Origin: Nocardioides sp. Soil805
GTDB taxonomy: Bacteria > Actinomycetota > Actinomycetes > Propionibacteriales > Nocardioidaceae
DNA length: 64,000 nucleotides
Direction of reading: 5' to 3'
Assembly: GCF_001429625.1 (NCBI RefSeq)
Contig: NZ_LMSU01000002.1
Coordinates: 124,001 to 188,000 of the forward strand
Below, piece after piece: positions 1-8,820 of this stretch. The notes under the pieces were generated by a model. The model saw only the letters and a list, made by a program, of their open reading frames with translations. It was not told the origin of the DNA and did no database searches. A program made the translations under genes and the position numbers. Every line of letters begins with the position of its first letter. Within the stretch, counting starts at the first letter, position 1.

Positions 1-700
1 CACGCCCCGAACCCCTCGAGCCGGCTCGGCCCGGGCCACGCCCGCCATCCGGTCGGGACGGTGACCCGGGCCACCGGGAACGCCTCGACCACTCGGGCGT
101 GGCGCTCGGCCACCCGGCCGGAGTCGAGGGCGAGTCGTCCCCACGGCGTGAGGTCGTAGGTGCCCTTCCCCAGGGTGGTCGGGACGGGGCTCGGGTAGGG
201 CCGCACGAGCGAGGGTGCCGTGCTCGGTCCGGGGTCGGGCGACCCCTGCTGCCCCTCGGTCAGGAAGACGGCGACGACCAGGACGGATACAGCCAGAGCG
301 CCGGCGACCGAGTGTCGCCGGCGCCGTCGCGCATACCCGTCGGCCTCGATCAGGTCGAACGCGACCTCCGGGTCGACCGCCTCGGGTTTCCGGAGAGGTG
401 TGCGCGGCCGTCGCCCTGTCGGGGTCGGTCCGTCCGTCCGGTGTCGGCGCTGAGTGCGGTGCGCGCGGATCGCGGCGGCACGCAGCCATCCCTCGGGGTC
501 CGCCACCTGCCAGAACCGGGGCCCGGACGCGACGGCCCGCACAAAGGCCTCACGGACGGCCGCCTCGGCCTCGTCGAGGTCGCCGGTGATTCCGTGCAGC
601 ACGACCACCAGCCGGTCGTGGCACCTGTCGTACACGTCTCGGACGGAGACACAGTCGCCCGGATCCTGCATCCGCCCGAAGGTGATGGAGTCTTCGTCCA
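1..700 (-). CDS. Sigma-70 region 2-like membrane protein (partial, runs off the left edge)
   Basis: Read directly on the minus strand: an ATG at 700 preceded by AGGAGGCGGGC opens a frame without a stop to position 1 (233 codons visible). Residues about 19-75 resemble sigma-70 region 2 (DVYDRCHDRLVVVLHGITGD, then EAEAAVREAFVRA and PEGWLRAAAIRAHR). No region 4 follows; instead there is a basic linker (RRRRRH) and one membrane segment (about residues 132-150, AGALAVSVLVVAVFL), then a Pro/Ser-rich outer part that continues beyond the window. This fits a degenerate sigma-like cytoplasmic domain tethered to the membrane with an extracellular domain. The exact family is not recognised and function is unknown. 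The gene is divergent from the ABC operon at 1012. Confidence 0.6.
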
Positions 701-852
701 TGCCCGCCTCCTGGATGGGATGACCACAACGACTCCCCAGCGCCACGCGGGGTTCCGTGTCGTCCCGGACTCGTTCCACATCCTTTCCATGGTGCGCCGC
801 GGGTGCCGCGGTTGGGACTGGCCCGTCCGGACCAGTTCGCGGTCTGGTGCGG

Positions 853-980
853 TCAGGAAGTGCCTTCTCGGCGGTCTGGTGCGGTCAGGAAGTGCCCGGT
901 CGGCCTGTTCGTGCTGCCAGGAAGTGCCCTCTCGGCGGTCCGGTGCGGTCAGGAAGTGCCCTCTCGGCGGATTCGGGCCA
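853..980 (+). repeat. 32-bp repeat array 1 (four direct units)
   Basis: Units begin at 853, 885, 917 and 949, exactly 32 bp apart. The core is TCAGGAAGTGCCC followed by two variable bases and TCGGC; the remaining 12 bp (like GGTCTGGTGCGG) are shared inside this array but differ in the other four arrays of the window. The array fills most of the 311-bp divergent gap 701-1011. The rest of that gap (701-852 and 981-1011) shows only a Shine-Dalgarno-like GGGGAGGA before the gene at 1012 and nothing else recognisable. Confidence 0.9.
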
Positions 981-1011
981 CGGGACGCGCCGACTCGGGG
1001 AGGATGGGCCG

Positions 1012-1731
1012 GTGAGCCAGCCCGCCGTCCACCCCGTCATCGACGTCCGCGGTCTGCACGTGCGCTTCGGCGAGGTGGAGGCCGTGGCCGGCATCGACCT
1101 GCGGGCTGAGGCCGGCCACGCGACCGCCCTCCTGGGCCGCAACGGCGCGGGCAAGTCGACCACGATGCGCGTGCTGGCCGGGGTCGTCCCGCCCACCGCC
1201 GGGTCGGTCCTCGTCGGCGGGATCGACGTGGCCGCGGACCCCGTCGCGGTCAAGCGCCGCGTCGGCTACTGCCCCGACGTCGGCGGGCTCGTCCCGCGCG
1301 CCACCCCGTGGGAGCACCTCCAGCTCGCCGCCCGCCTGCGCCGCCTCGACGACTGGGAGGTCCGCGCCCGCGACCTGCTCGAGCGCTTCGAGCTCGGCGA
1401 CGTCGCCCATCGCGTGACCAGCGGCTTCAGCCACGGCATGGGCCGGCGCCTCTCCGTCGTCCTCGCCGCCCTCCACGAGCCGGAGGTGCTGCTGCTCGAC
1501 GAGCCCTTCGACGGCGTCGACCCGCTCGGGGTGGAGGCCACGCAGGCGGTCATCGAGGACGCCCGCGCCCGCGGCGCCAGCGTGCTCGTCTCCACCCACC
1601 TGCGCGACCTGGCCATCCAGGCCTGCAGCACCGCGGTCGTGCTGCGCGGCGGCGCGCAGGTCGCCGCGATGGAGGCCGACGAGCTCAGCGGGGAGGCCGG
1701 CGCCGATGCCTACCGCGCGCTCCTCGACTGA
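1012..1731 (+). CDS. ABC transporter ATP-binding protein
   Basis: GTG start with GGGGAGGA eight bases upstream; 239 residues. It is a single nucleotide-binding domain: Walker A GRNGAGKST (about 39-47), a Q-loop region replaced by YCPDVGG, a signature-like SHGMGRRLSVV in place of the canonical LSGGQ, Walker B VLLLDEPFDGVD and the switch His in VLVSTHLRD. The family is CcmA/NatA-like and would energise the membrane protein whose start lies 26 bp inside this gene. The weak signature motif is typical of some two-component exporters, so the substrate cannot be inferred. Longer upstream readings of this frame run through the 32-bp repeats and are not credible. Confidence 0.9.
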   Translation: MSQPAVHPVIDVRGLHVRFGEVEAVAGIDLRAEAGHATALLGRNGAGKSTTMRVLAGVVPPTAGSVLVGGIDVAADPVAVKRRVGYCPDVGGLVPRATPWEHLQLAARLRRLDDWEVRARDLLERFELGDVAHRVTSGFSHGMGRRLSVVLAALHEPEVLLLDEPFDGVDPLGVEATQAVIEDARARGASVLVSTHLRDLAIQACSTAVVLRGGAQVAAMEADELSGEAGADAYRALLD

Positions 1732-3226
1732 CCCGCTCGCCGCCGGCTGGGTGCGGGCGGTCGCCGACCTCGGCCACCTGATGCGCTTCCGCGCCGCAAC
1801 GGTACGACGCCCGCGCACCACCGCCGTCGCCGTGCTGGTCCTGCTCGGGGTCACCCTCGCCGCCTCGGTCGGACCCCTCCTCGTCGAGGGCGCCGGATCG
1901 GGGACGGTGCTGGAGGACCACCTCGGCGCCATGCTCGCGGGCTTCCTCGTCCTGGCAATCGCGTCGTCGATGGCGTCGGGCGGCGGCCGTGAGCTCGTGC
2001 CGCGGGAGCAGGCGGCGATCCACCCGATCGACCACCGGACCGAGCACCTGGGCGCCCTGGTCCTGGCCCCGCTCAACTTCGCCTGGCTCCTCCAGGCGTG
2101 GCTGCTCCTCGGCGTCACCGCGCGGATCACCGGCAGCGACGGCTGGCTGGGCGGCCAGGCGGTCGCCGCGGCGTGGGTCGTGTGCGCCACGGCGCTGGCC
2201 CAGGTCGTCGGCTGGCTGGTCGAGACGGTCCGCCGGACCACGCACGGCATCGCCGTGGTGCGCACGGTGGCCGTCGTGCTCGCCGTGGTCGGGGTCGGCC
2301 TGCAGGCCACGCACCGCCTGCTGCCCCTGCTCGACGCCCTGCCGACCCACCACCTCGCCGACGCCATCACGGTGCGCGACGGCGCGAGGCCGGTCGTGCT
2401 GGCCCTGCTGGCGCTGACGGCGGCCGCGGTGGTCGCCGGTGCCCTGCCCGCCGGCGTCGCGCTGCGGCGTACCCCTCGTGAGGAGCTCAAGGTCGAGTCC
2501 GGCAGCCACCCCGCGCGGTCGCTGCCCAGCAGCGACCTCGCCGTGCTGCGCCGCATCGACCGCGGGTCGGTGTGGCGCTCGGTGCCGATGCGGCGGGGCC
2601 TCGTCGTCCTCGCCCTCGGGCCCGGCCTCGTGGCGCTCGGCGGTGGCATGGACTGGACCGAGGTGCTCGTGCTGCCGGCGCTGGTGGTGAGCGGCGGTGC
2701 ACTGCTTTTCGGGGTCAACGCCTGGTGCCTCGACGGGCGCGGCGCACTGTGGCGCGAGAGCCTCCCGGTCGAGCCCGGGACCGTCTTCGCCGCCCGCGCG
2801 CTCACCCTCGCCGAATGGCTGGGCTCCGCGGCCGTCGTCACCATTGCGCTGGCCGCCCTGCGCGCAGGTGTCCCGAGCGCCGTCGAGGTGCTGGCGCTGG
2901 CGACCACCATGGTCGTGGTGACGCTCCAGGTGGTGGCGGTGTCGATGTCCTGGTCTGGTCGCCGGCCCTTCCCGGTGCAGCTGTCCTCGGCGCGCGCCAC
3001 CCCGGCGCCGCCGATCGTCATGGTGGGCTACTCCGCGCGGCTGGCGGTCAGCACGACGCTGACCGCGATGCTCTTCTCCGCGGCGGCCCAGACGCCGGCG
3101 TGGTGGCTGGTGCCGGTGATGGCGGTGCCGTTCCTGCTCTGGTCGTGGGTCCGGCTGCGCCGGGCACGAGGCTGGTGGGTGGACGCGTCCCAGCGCGCCC
3201 GCGTGGTCGTGGCCGTCGCGGCCTGA
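1706..3226 (+). CDS. ABC transporter membrane protein (putative)
   Basis: 506 residues, overlapping the ATPase gene by 26 bp, so the two are translationally coupled. The product has many hydrophobic stretches, for example TTAVAVLVLLGVTLAASVG near 40, WVVCATALAQVVGWLV near 155, and clusters near 210, 240, 300, 370 and 460, giving about ten or more membrane segments. No substrate-binding or peptidase domain is visible. By position it is the permease of the ATPase at 1012. I do not recognise a closer family; fusion or multidrug exporter subunits of actinobacteria look like this. The transported substrate is unknown. Confidence 0.75.
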   Translation: MPTARSSTDPLAAGWVRAVADLGHLMRFRAATVRRPRTTAVAVLVLLGVTLAASVGPLLVEGAGSGTVLEDHLGAMLAGFLVLAIASSMASGGGRELVPREQAAIHPIDHRTEHLGALVLAPLNFAWLLQAWLLLGVTARITGSDGWLGGQAVAAAWVVCATALAQVVGWLVETVRRTTHGIAVVRTVAVVLAVVGVGLQATHRLLPLLDALPTHHLADAITVRDGARPVVLALLALTAAAVVAGALPAGVALRRTPREELKVESGSHPARSLPSSDLAVLRRIDRGSVWRSVPMRRGLVVLALGPGLVALGGGMDWTEVLVLPALVVSGGALLFGVNAWCLDGRGALWRESLPVEPGTVFAARALTLAEWLGSAAVVTIALAALRAGVPSAVEVLALATTMVVVTLQVVAVSMSWSGRRPFPVQLSSARATPAPPIVMVGYSARLAVSTTLTAMLFSAAAQTPAWWLVPVMAVPFLLWSWVRLRRARGWWVDASQRARVVVAVAA

Positions 3227-3245
3227 CGCCTGTCGGTGGGGTGGC

Positions 3246-3815
3246 TCAGCCCCGCGGGACCGACAGCACCGAGCACTCGGACTGGGCGACGCTCATCTCG
3301 CCCACGGCCGGGTCGTCGAAGCGCGCCATCAGGGTGGAGACCGACGCGTCGCGGATGGTCTCCGCGTCGAGCCGCCCGTCGAGGCACGCGGCGTACGCGT
3401 CGGCGTCGAGGCGGCCCTTGGTCAGGGCCTCCTGTGCCTCGGTCGACTCCGCCACGAAGTCGGTGCAGCTCATCTGGGCCTCGGTCCACGCCTCCGCGAC
3501 CGGCCGGTCCAGGGTCGCCAGGGTGCCTCTCGGGCGGTAGGAGGCGTCGAGCACCCCGCCGTCGCGCAGCTCCTCGGGGCTGACCCGGCCGAGCAGGTCG
3601 TCGGCGAAGCACTCCGCCGCGTCCGCGTCGTCGCCGGACGCGCGCTCCCCGGCGTACAGGTCGACGAGCGCCGTGCGGACCTGGGCGGGCGAGGACGCCG
3701 GAGCGGTCACGGTGTCGGCCTCGGCCTCGGCGGTGCAGGCGGCGAGCCCCGGGAGGGACGCCGCGACGATCAGGGTGAGCACCGCGAGGCGCTCGGGTCG
3801 CGTGTGCACGCGCAT
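3246..3815 (-). CDS. Putative secreted lipoprotein
   Basis: 189 residues from an ATG at 3815 preceded by a GGGGAA-type ribosome site. The N-terminus is a signal peptide with lipobox LAAC (Cys about 26), followed by an acidic Ala/Thr-rich linker and a small globular domain containing several Cys residues (AECFADD, MSCTDF, YAACLDG, QSECSV). The conserved spacing of Cys suggests disulphides outside the membrane. No known family is recognised. It converges on the ABC permease gene (19 bp between stop codons) and is transcribed away from the RDD gene start region. Confidence 0.7.
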   Translation of the reverse strand: MRVHTRPERLAVLTLIVAASLPGLAACTAEAEADTVTAPASSPAQVRTALVDLYAGERASGDDADAAECFADDLLGRVSPEELRDGGVLDASYRPRGTLATLDRPVAEAWTEAQMSCTDFVAESTEAQEALTKGRLDADAYAACLDGRLDAETIRDASVSTLMARFDDPAVGEMSVAQSECSVLSVPRG

Positions 3816-3889
3816 TGGGTGGTTCCCCTCAGTGGTGACCGCCCCGCGGCCGTCTGACCTGAAGCCTAGTGACGACCGCGGGCAGCGGC

Positions 3890-4579
3890 TCACCCCTTGG
3901 GCTGGCGGATGACGATGGTGGCCATGACCTTGTCGGAGAAGGTCTGCCGCTTGGAGTCCCAGATCGGCCACAGGTAGCCGATGTTGCACAGGACGGTGTC
4001 GAGGACGTGCGCGATCTGCCGCACGAACGACAGGCCGGGCCCGACCGGCTGGCCGGTCTCCTCCTTGACCAGCTTGATGCCCATGACGCCCTTGCCGATC
4101 GTGTAGCCGGTCTTGCCCTGGCGGAAGACGATGTTCCAGATCGAGAAGGCCACCACGAGCACGGCGCCGAGCAGGACCAGGCCGAAGGCGAGCCCGCCGC
4201 CGCCGGTCAGCTCCGAGGTGGTCACCCCGGTGACCGGGTCCGTGGTCGTCTCGGTGTTGGCGGCGAGCACCACGACGCCGATCAGCCCGGGCACGTAGGC
4301 GATCAGGGTGATCAGGCCGTCGATGAGGTACGCCGCCACGCGCTGGATCCACGAGGCGTACGGAGGAGTGAAGCCGGGCTGGGCCACGCCGTACCCGCCC
4401 TGCGCATAGGCCGGCTGCTGGCCGTAGGCGTCCTGGCCGTAGGGGTTCTGGGCCGACGGGTCCTGGCCGTACGGCGACGGCGGCTGCTGGCCGTACGGGT
4501 TCTGACCGTAGGGGTCCGGACCCTGGCCGGCGGGCGGCTGGCCGTAGGGATCGGACGGCGGGTTGCCGTAGTTCGACAT
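3890..4579 (-). CDS. RDD family membrane protein with Gly/Pro/Tyr/Gln-rich N-terminus
   Basis: 229 residues; the ATG at 4579 has AAGGGGAA upstream and is preferred over longer readings. Residues 1-70 are a low-complexity repeat of YGQ/NPYGQ/DPYGQ type. The RDD domain follows: YASWIQRVAAYLIDGLIT (first helix with the R-D pair), a second membrane segment near 90-105 and a third near 130-150, then KTGYTIGKGVMGIKLV, the family's cytoplasmic motif. RDD proteins are small integral membrane proteins of poorly defined role, sometimes Na+/H+ antiport. It is divergent from the PadR operon; the presumed PadR operator lies in the shared 196-bp gap. Confidence 0.85.
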   Translation of the reverse strand: MSNYGNPPSDPYGQPPAGQGPDPYGQNPYGQQPPSPYGQDPSAQNPYGQDAYGQQPAYAQGGYGVAQPGFTPPYASWIQRVAAYLIDGLITLIAYVPGLIGVVVLAANTETTTDPVTGVTTSELTGGGGLAFGLVLLGAVLVVAFSIWNIVFRQGKTGYTIGKGVMGIKLVKEETGQPVGPGLSFVRQIAHVLDTVLCNIGYLWPIWDSKRQTFSDKVMATIVIRQPKG

Positions 4580-4708
4580 GGGTGGTTCCCCTTGCTGGAT
4601 GTGGGCCCGCGGGCGCGGCCATGGGTCGGTCGGGCGACACCCTGGAGGGCGTCGTCCCGGGGTACTGCCCATTCGCATCGGGTCGAAACCCCCGGTGTGG
4701 ACGGGTGC

Positions 4709-4732
4709 ATACGTGGTATACATACCCGGTAT
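4709..4732. promoter_or_regulatory. Candidate PadR operator
   Basis: A 24-bp dyad with half-sites ATACnnGGTAT and ATACCnnGTAT (18 of 24 positions symmetric) lies 44 bp upstream of the padR start, in the gap shared with the RDD gene. PadR-family regulators typically bind dyads in their own promoters, so autorepression of the regulator-exporter operon is the natural reading. The site is seen; the binding partner is inferred. Confidence 0.5.
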
Positions 4733-4775
4733 CCATCGGCCACGGGGGCCGGTGGGCGCACCGCGAGGAGACGCG

Positions 4776-5402
4776 ATGTCGATCAGGCAGGCGATGCTGG
4801 CGCTGCTGGAGGACGGGCCGATGTACGGCTACCAGCTGCGCGTCGAGTTCGAGCAGCGCACCGGCTCCACCTGGCCGCTCAACGTCGGGCAGGTCTACAC
4901 GACCCTGTCCCGGCTCGAGCGCGACGGCCTCGTCGAGCAGGTGGTCGGCGAGGGGGCCGACCACGCGTCCGACGATGCGGGCCACGTGGTCTACCGCGTC
5001 ACCGAGGCGGGCAGGGGCGAGGTGTCGGAGTGGTTCACCACCCCGGTGCCTCGCACCCAGCCCCCGCGCGACGAGCTGGCCATCAAGCTGGCCCTCGCGG
5101 TCACCGTCCGCGGCGTCGACGTCGGGACCCTCATCCAGCGGCAGCGCAGCGCCACCATGGCCGCGCTCCAGGACTACACCCGGCTCAAGCGGTCGGGTCG
5201 GGCCGCGACGCCCGACCAGCCCGAGGACCTCGCGTGGAGCCTGGTGCTCGACGCGCTCGTCTTCGACGCGGAGGCCGAGATCCGGTGGCTCGACCACTGC
5301 GAGGCGCGGCTGCGGCGGGCGGCCGTCGACGGCGTACGGCGCGACGCGAGGTCGACGCCCGACACGAGCGCCAGCACCGCGCCCGACCGGAGCGTCCGAT
5401 GA
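4776..5402 (+). CDS. PadR family transcriptional regulator
   Basis: 208 residues from an ATG with GAGGAG six bases upstream. Residues 1-85 form the PadR winged helix (QAMLALLEDGPMYGYQLRVE; VYTTLSRLERDGLVE; wing with VYRVTEAGR). Residues about 95-185 form the C-terminal dimerisation domain, so this is the longer PadR-s1/Vir-type architecture. The stop codon overlaps the ATG of the ABC ATPase (ATGA), which makes it the first gene of a regulator-ATPase-permease operon. Such PadR proteins usually repress an adjacent exporter until an inducing compound binds. Confidence 0.92.
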   Translation: MSIRQAMLALLEDGPMYGYQLRVEFEQRTGSTWPLNVGQVYTTLSRLERDGLVEQVVGEGADHASDDAGHVVYRVTEAGRGEVSEWFTTPVPRTQPPRDELAIKLALAVTVRGVDVGTLIQRQRSATMAALQDYTRLKRSGRAATPDQPEDLAWSLVLDALVFDAEAEIRWLDHCEARLRRAAVDGVRRDARSTPDTSASTAPDRSVR

Positions 5403-6124
5403 GCGCGCCCGTGCTGCACCTCGACGGCGTCACCCGCATCCACGGCGAGGGCGAGACCGAGGTGCACGCGCTGCGCGGGGTCTCCTTCCGTGCGCACGCA
5501 GGGGAGCTGGTGGCGGTGATGGGCCCGTCCGGCTCGGGCAAGTCCACCCTGCTGACCCTGGCCGGCGGTCTGGACCAGCCCACCCGCGGCACCGTCCGGA
5601 TCGAGGGCGAGGACGTCGGCGCCCTCGGCAACGCCGGGCGCGCCCGCATGCGGCGTACGTCGGTCGGCTACGTCTTCCAGGCCTTCAACCTCATCCCGGC
5701 ACTCACTGCGGCCGAGAACGTCGCGCTGCCCCGCGAGCTGGACGGCGAGAAGTCCCGCGCGGCTCGCCGCCTCGCGATGACTGCGCTCGAGGAGGTCGGG
5801 ATCCTCGACCTGGCCGACCGCTACCCCGACGCCATGTCCGGGGGCCAGCAGCAGCGGGTCGCCATCGCGCGCGCGATCGTGGGGGAGCGCCGGCTGATCC
5901 TGGCCGACGAGCCCACCGGCGCGCTCGACACCGACACCGGCGAGGAGATCCTGCGACTGCTGCGGGCGCGCTGCGACGCCGGCGCGGCCGGGGTGCTCGT
6001 CACCCACGAGGCCCGGCACGCCGCCTGGGCGGACCGGGTGGTCTTCCTGCGCGACGGCGTCGTGGTCGACGAGTCCGGCGCCGACCCGGTCGACGACCTG
6101 CTCGAGCCGGAAGCCGCCCGGTGA
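5399..6124 (+). CDS. LolD/MacB-type ABC transporter ATP-binding protein
   Basis: 241 residues. Walker A GPSGSGKST (about 42-50), Q-loop YVFQAFNLIPALTA, signature MSGGQQQRVAIARAI, Walker B LILADEPTGALD and H-loop VLVTHEARH are all intact. The FNL.P.LT.-ENV stretch is characteristic of the LolD/MacB/FtsE class whose partner permeases carry FtsX domains, which matches the next gene. Overlaps of 4 bp with padR and with the permease show a single transcript and coupled translation. Confidence 0.95.
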   Translation: MSAPVLHLDGVTRIHGEGETEVHALRGVSFRAHAGELVAVMGPSGSGKSTLLTLAGGLDQPTRGTVRIEGEDVGALGNAGRARMRRTSVGYVFQAFNLIPALTAAENVALPRELDGEKSRAARRLAMTALEEVGILDLADRYPDAMSGGQQQRVAIARAIVGERRLILADEPTGALDTDTGEEILRLLRARCDAGAAGVLVTHEARHAAWADRVVFLRDGVVVDESGADPVDDLLEPEAAR

Positions 6125-8820
6125 GCCGATCGGGGGGCCGATCCGGGGGCCGGTTCGCGGGCTGGTCCGCGGGCTGGCGACCGGCCCTGCGCCTGGCGCG
6201 CCGCGACGCCCTGCGCGCGCGGGGGCGCAGCCTGCTTGTCCTGGTCATGATCGCGCTGCCGGTGCTCGCGGTGACGGCGGCCGCCGTGGTCCAGGCGACG
6301 GCCGACGTCGCCGGGGTCGAGGGCGCCGACCGCCGGATGGGCGCCGCCGAGGCCCGCATCCGCCCGGTCGGCGGGACCGTCTTCCAGGCCCCGGACCCCG
6401 ACGACTACGGCGCGGGCGGCTGGGGGAGCGACGCCGACGGCGACGCCGACAAGCCGTCGTACGACGCCGTGACGGCCGTGCTCGGGCCCGACGTCCGGGC
6501 GATCACGCTGCGCGAGGGCTGGACCGAGATCCCGCTGGGGGAGCGTCGGGTCAGCGTCACCGCCCGCGAGGTCGACCTGAGCGACCCGCTCGCCGACGGC
6601 CTCTTCGAGATCACCGCCGGCCGGGCGGCCGAGGCTCCGGACGAGGCCGTGGTCAACGACGTGCTCGTCGAGCGTGGCGTCGGCCTCGGCGACAGCGTGA
6701 CCGTGGGGGACCGCGAGCTCGAGGTGGTGGGCACCGGCCGCCACACGACGGTGAGCGACACCGCCACGATCGACGTGCTGCCCGACGCGCTCGGACCGGG
6801 CTTCGCCGACTACACGCCGGACGTCGACTGGCTCGTCGACGGCGACCCGGTGATGTGGTCCGACGTCCTCGCCCTCAACAAGGCGGGCCTCGTCGTGACG
6901 TCCCGCGCCGTGCTGGCCGACCCGCCGCCGGTGCAGGAGATGGCCGAGCAGCTGGGCTACGACACCGGGTACGGCGACGTGGTCGCCATCGTCGCCCTCG
7001 TCGTGACGATGGCCCTGCTCGAGGTGGTGCTGCTGGCGGGACCGGCCTTCGCGGTCAGCGCCCGGCGGCAGGCCCGCTCGCTGGCCCTGATGGCCGCGAC
7101 CGGGGGGACGCCGCGGCAGGCGCGGCGGGTGGTGCTCGCCTCCGGGATCGTCCTCGGCGCCCTCGCGGCCCTCGTCGGCGCCGTGCTCGGGGTGGTGGTC
7201 GGCTGGGCCCTGCTGCCGCTCGCCCAGCGCTGGTCGGGCGAGTGGTTCGGACCGCTCGACGTGGACTGGCGCATCGTCGCGGTGGTGGCTGCGTTCGGCC
7301 TGCTGTCGGCGGTGCTCGCCGCCGTGGTGCCCGCCCACATCGCGTCCCGCCAGGACGTGGTCGCCGTGCTCGCCGGCCGTCGTGGCGACCGCCCGCCTTC
7401 CGCCCGGACGCCCGTGCTCGGCCTCGTCCTGCTCGGCGCCGGCGTCGCGCTGTCGGCGTACGGCGTCTCGGCCTCGAGCAGCGGCCACTGGGCCATCGCG
7501 GTCTCCGCGATCGTGTCGGTGTTCGGGATGATCCTCGTGGTGCCGGTCGTGGTCTCGGCGGTCGCCAGGCTCTCGCGGCTCCTGCCGCTGTCCCTGCGGT
7601 ACGCCGCTCGCGACGCGGCGAGGCACCGCACCCGCACCGTCCCGGCCGTGGCCGCCGTCGCCGCGACCGTCGCCGGCGTGGTGACCCTGGGGATCGCCCT
7701 CAGCTCCGACGAGGCGCAGAACGAGGCGACGTACTCCCCGTCGCTGCCGCTCGGCGCGGCCATCGTCAACATCTATCCCAGTGCGCCGATGAACGGCGAC
7801 GTCGAGACCGTGCCCGCCGGGACCTGGGACGACGTGGAGGCGGCCGTGCGGGCGCGCACCGGCGACCTCGAGGTGCTCCGCGGCGTCCAGCACCTCGCGG
7901 CCGACGGCACCGACATCAGCCTCGACTTCCGGGAGCCGGGCGACCGGACGCCGCTGCTGGAGTACTGGGGAGGCCGCCTCGACGGGACTGCCGTCGTCAC
8001 CGACGCGGTCCCGGCGATGGCCGGCCTGACCGGCGAGGACCTGGACTCCGCGCGAACGGCCCTCGCCGCCGGCCGGGCCGTGGTCTTCACCCAGCGTCCG
8101 ACCACGGCCGACACCACCCGCCTGCGCGTCGACCTCTACGACCCGGTCGACGACACGTCCTCGGTCCGCAGGCTCGACTGGCCGGCGACCTACGTCGATG
8201 CGGGCGACCAGACCCCGGTCGCCCAGGCCCTCGTCCCGCCGTCCCTGGCCGCCGAGCTCGACCGGCCGCTCGGGATCGCCGGGATCTACGTGGGCGACGC
8301 GGGGCTCAGCGCGTCGGACGAGACCGAGCTGGCCGAGGTGCTGGGAGGCATCACCGAGGACGCCTCGCTGTACGTCGAGCGCGGCTACCAGGCCCCTGAC
8401 GAGGTGCTCGTCGTCCAGCTCATCCTGGCCGCTCTGGGCGGGGTGCTCATGCTCGGCGGCACGCTGACCGCGACCTTCCTCGCCCTCTCCGACGCCCGAC
8501 CCGACCTGGCGACCCTGGCGGCCGTGGGCGCCGAGCCCCGGACGCGGCGGCGGGTGGCGGCGTCGTACGCGCTGGTCGTCGGCTTCGTCGGCGCGCTGCT
8601 CGGCGCGGTCGTGGGCTTCATCCCCGGCATCGCGATCACGTGGCCGCTGACCTACCAGTCCGCCGACCTGCTGGGCGGTTCGGGCGAGGCGACCGGGCCC
8701 TTCATCGACGTGCCCTGGCTGCTCGTCCTGGGGCTGGTCGTCGCGCTGCCGCTCGTCACCGCCGCCGTGGTCGGGCTCTCCGCGCGCTCGCGGCTGCCGC
8801 TGGTCACCCGCCTCGACTGA
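6121..8820 (+). CDS. FtsX-domain ABC transporter permease
   Basis: 899 residues from a GTG overlapping the ATPase stop (GTGA). Architecture fits a duplicated FtsX permease: an N-terminal membrane anchor (SLLVLVMIALPVLAVTAAAV, about 38-57), a large extracytoplasmic domain (about 60-275), a first FtsX bundle of membrane helices (about 280-425), further helices to about 530, a second extracytoplasmic region (about 535-755) and a final FtsX bundle (about 760-890). Proteins of this class are mechanotransmission-type exporters for antimicrobials or lipoproteins rather than classic importers. The 32-bp repeat array starts at the base after its TGA. Confidence 0.9.
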   Translation: MSRSGGRSGGRFAGWSAGWRPALRLARRDALRARGRSLLVLVMIALPVLAVTAAAVVQATADVAGVEGADRRMGAAEARIRPVGGTVFQAPDPDDYGAGGWGSDADGDADKPSYDAVTAVLGPDVRAITLREGWTEIPLGERRVSVTAREVDLSDPLADGLFEITAGRAAEAPDEAVVNDVLVERGVGLGDSVTVGDRELEVVGTGRHTTVSDTATIDVLPDALGPGFADYTPDVDWLVDGDPVMWSDVLALNKAGLVVTSRAVLADPPPVQEMAEQLGYDTGYGDVVAIVALVVTMALLEVVLLAGPAFAVSARRQARSLALMAATGGTPRQARRVVLASGIVLGALAALVGAVLGVVVGWALLPLAQRWSGEWFGPLDVDWRIVAVVAAFGLLSAVLAAVVPAHIASRQDVVAVLAGRRGDRPPSARTPVLGLVLLGAGVALSAYGVSASSSGHWAIAVSAIVSVFGMILVVPVVVSAVARLSRLLPLSLRYAARDAARHRTRTVPAVAAVAATVAGVVTLGIALSSDEAQNEATYSPSLPLGAAIVNIYPSAPMNGDVETVPAGTWDDVEAAVRARTGDLEVLRGVQHLAADGTDISLDFREPGDRTPLLEYWGGRLDGTAVVTDAVPAMAGLTGEDLDSARTALAAGRAVVFTQRPTTADTTRLRVDLYDPVDDTSSVRRLDWPATYVDAGDQTPVAQALVPPSLAAELDRPLGIAGIYVGDAGLSASDETELAEVLGGITEDASLYVERGYQAPDEVLVVQLILAALGGVLMLGGTLTATFLALSDARPDLATLAAVGAEPRTRRRVAASYALVVGFVGALLGAVVGFIPGIAITWPLTYQSADLLGGSGEATGPFIDVPWLLVLGLVVALPLVTAAVVGLSARSRLPLVTRLD

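Noticed and set aside
350..790. 146-residue minus-strand reading frame
   Set aside because: It is out of frame with the sigma-region-2-like protein (1-700), has Arg/Thr-rich composition typical of shadow frames, and contains no recognisable domain.
757..1731. Longer reading of the ABC ATPase starting at 757, giving an extra N-terminal region
   Set aside because: The extension is a translation of the 32-bp repeats; the GTG at 1012 has a good ribosome site and matches the family start.
949..3021. 690-residue minus-strand frame opposite the ABC genes
   Set aside because: Arg/Ala/Thr-rich antisense translation of two well-supported genes; no domain and no ribosome site.
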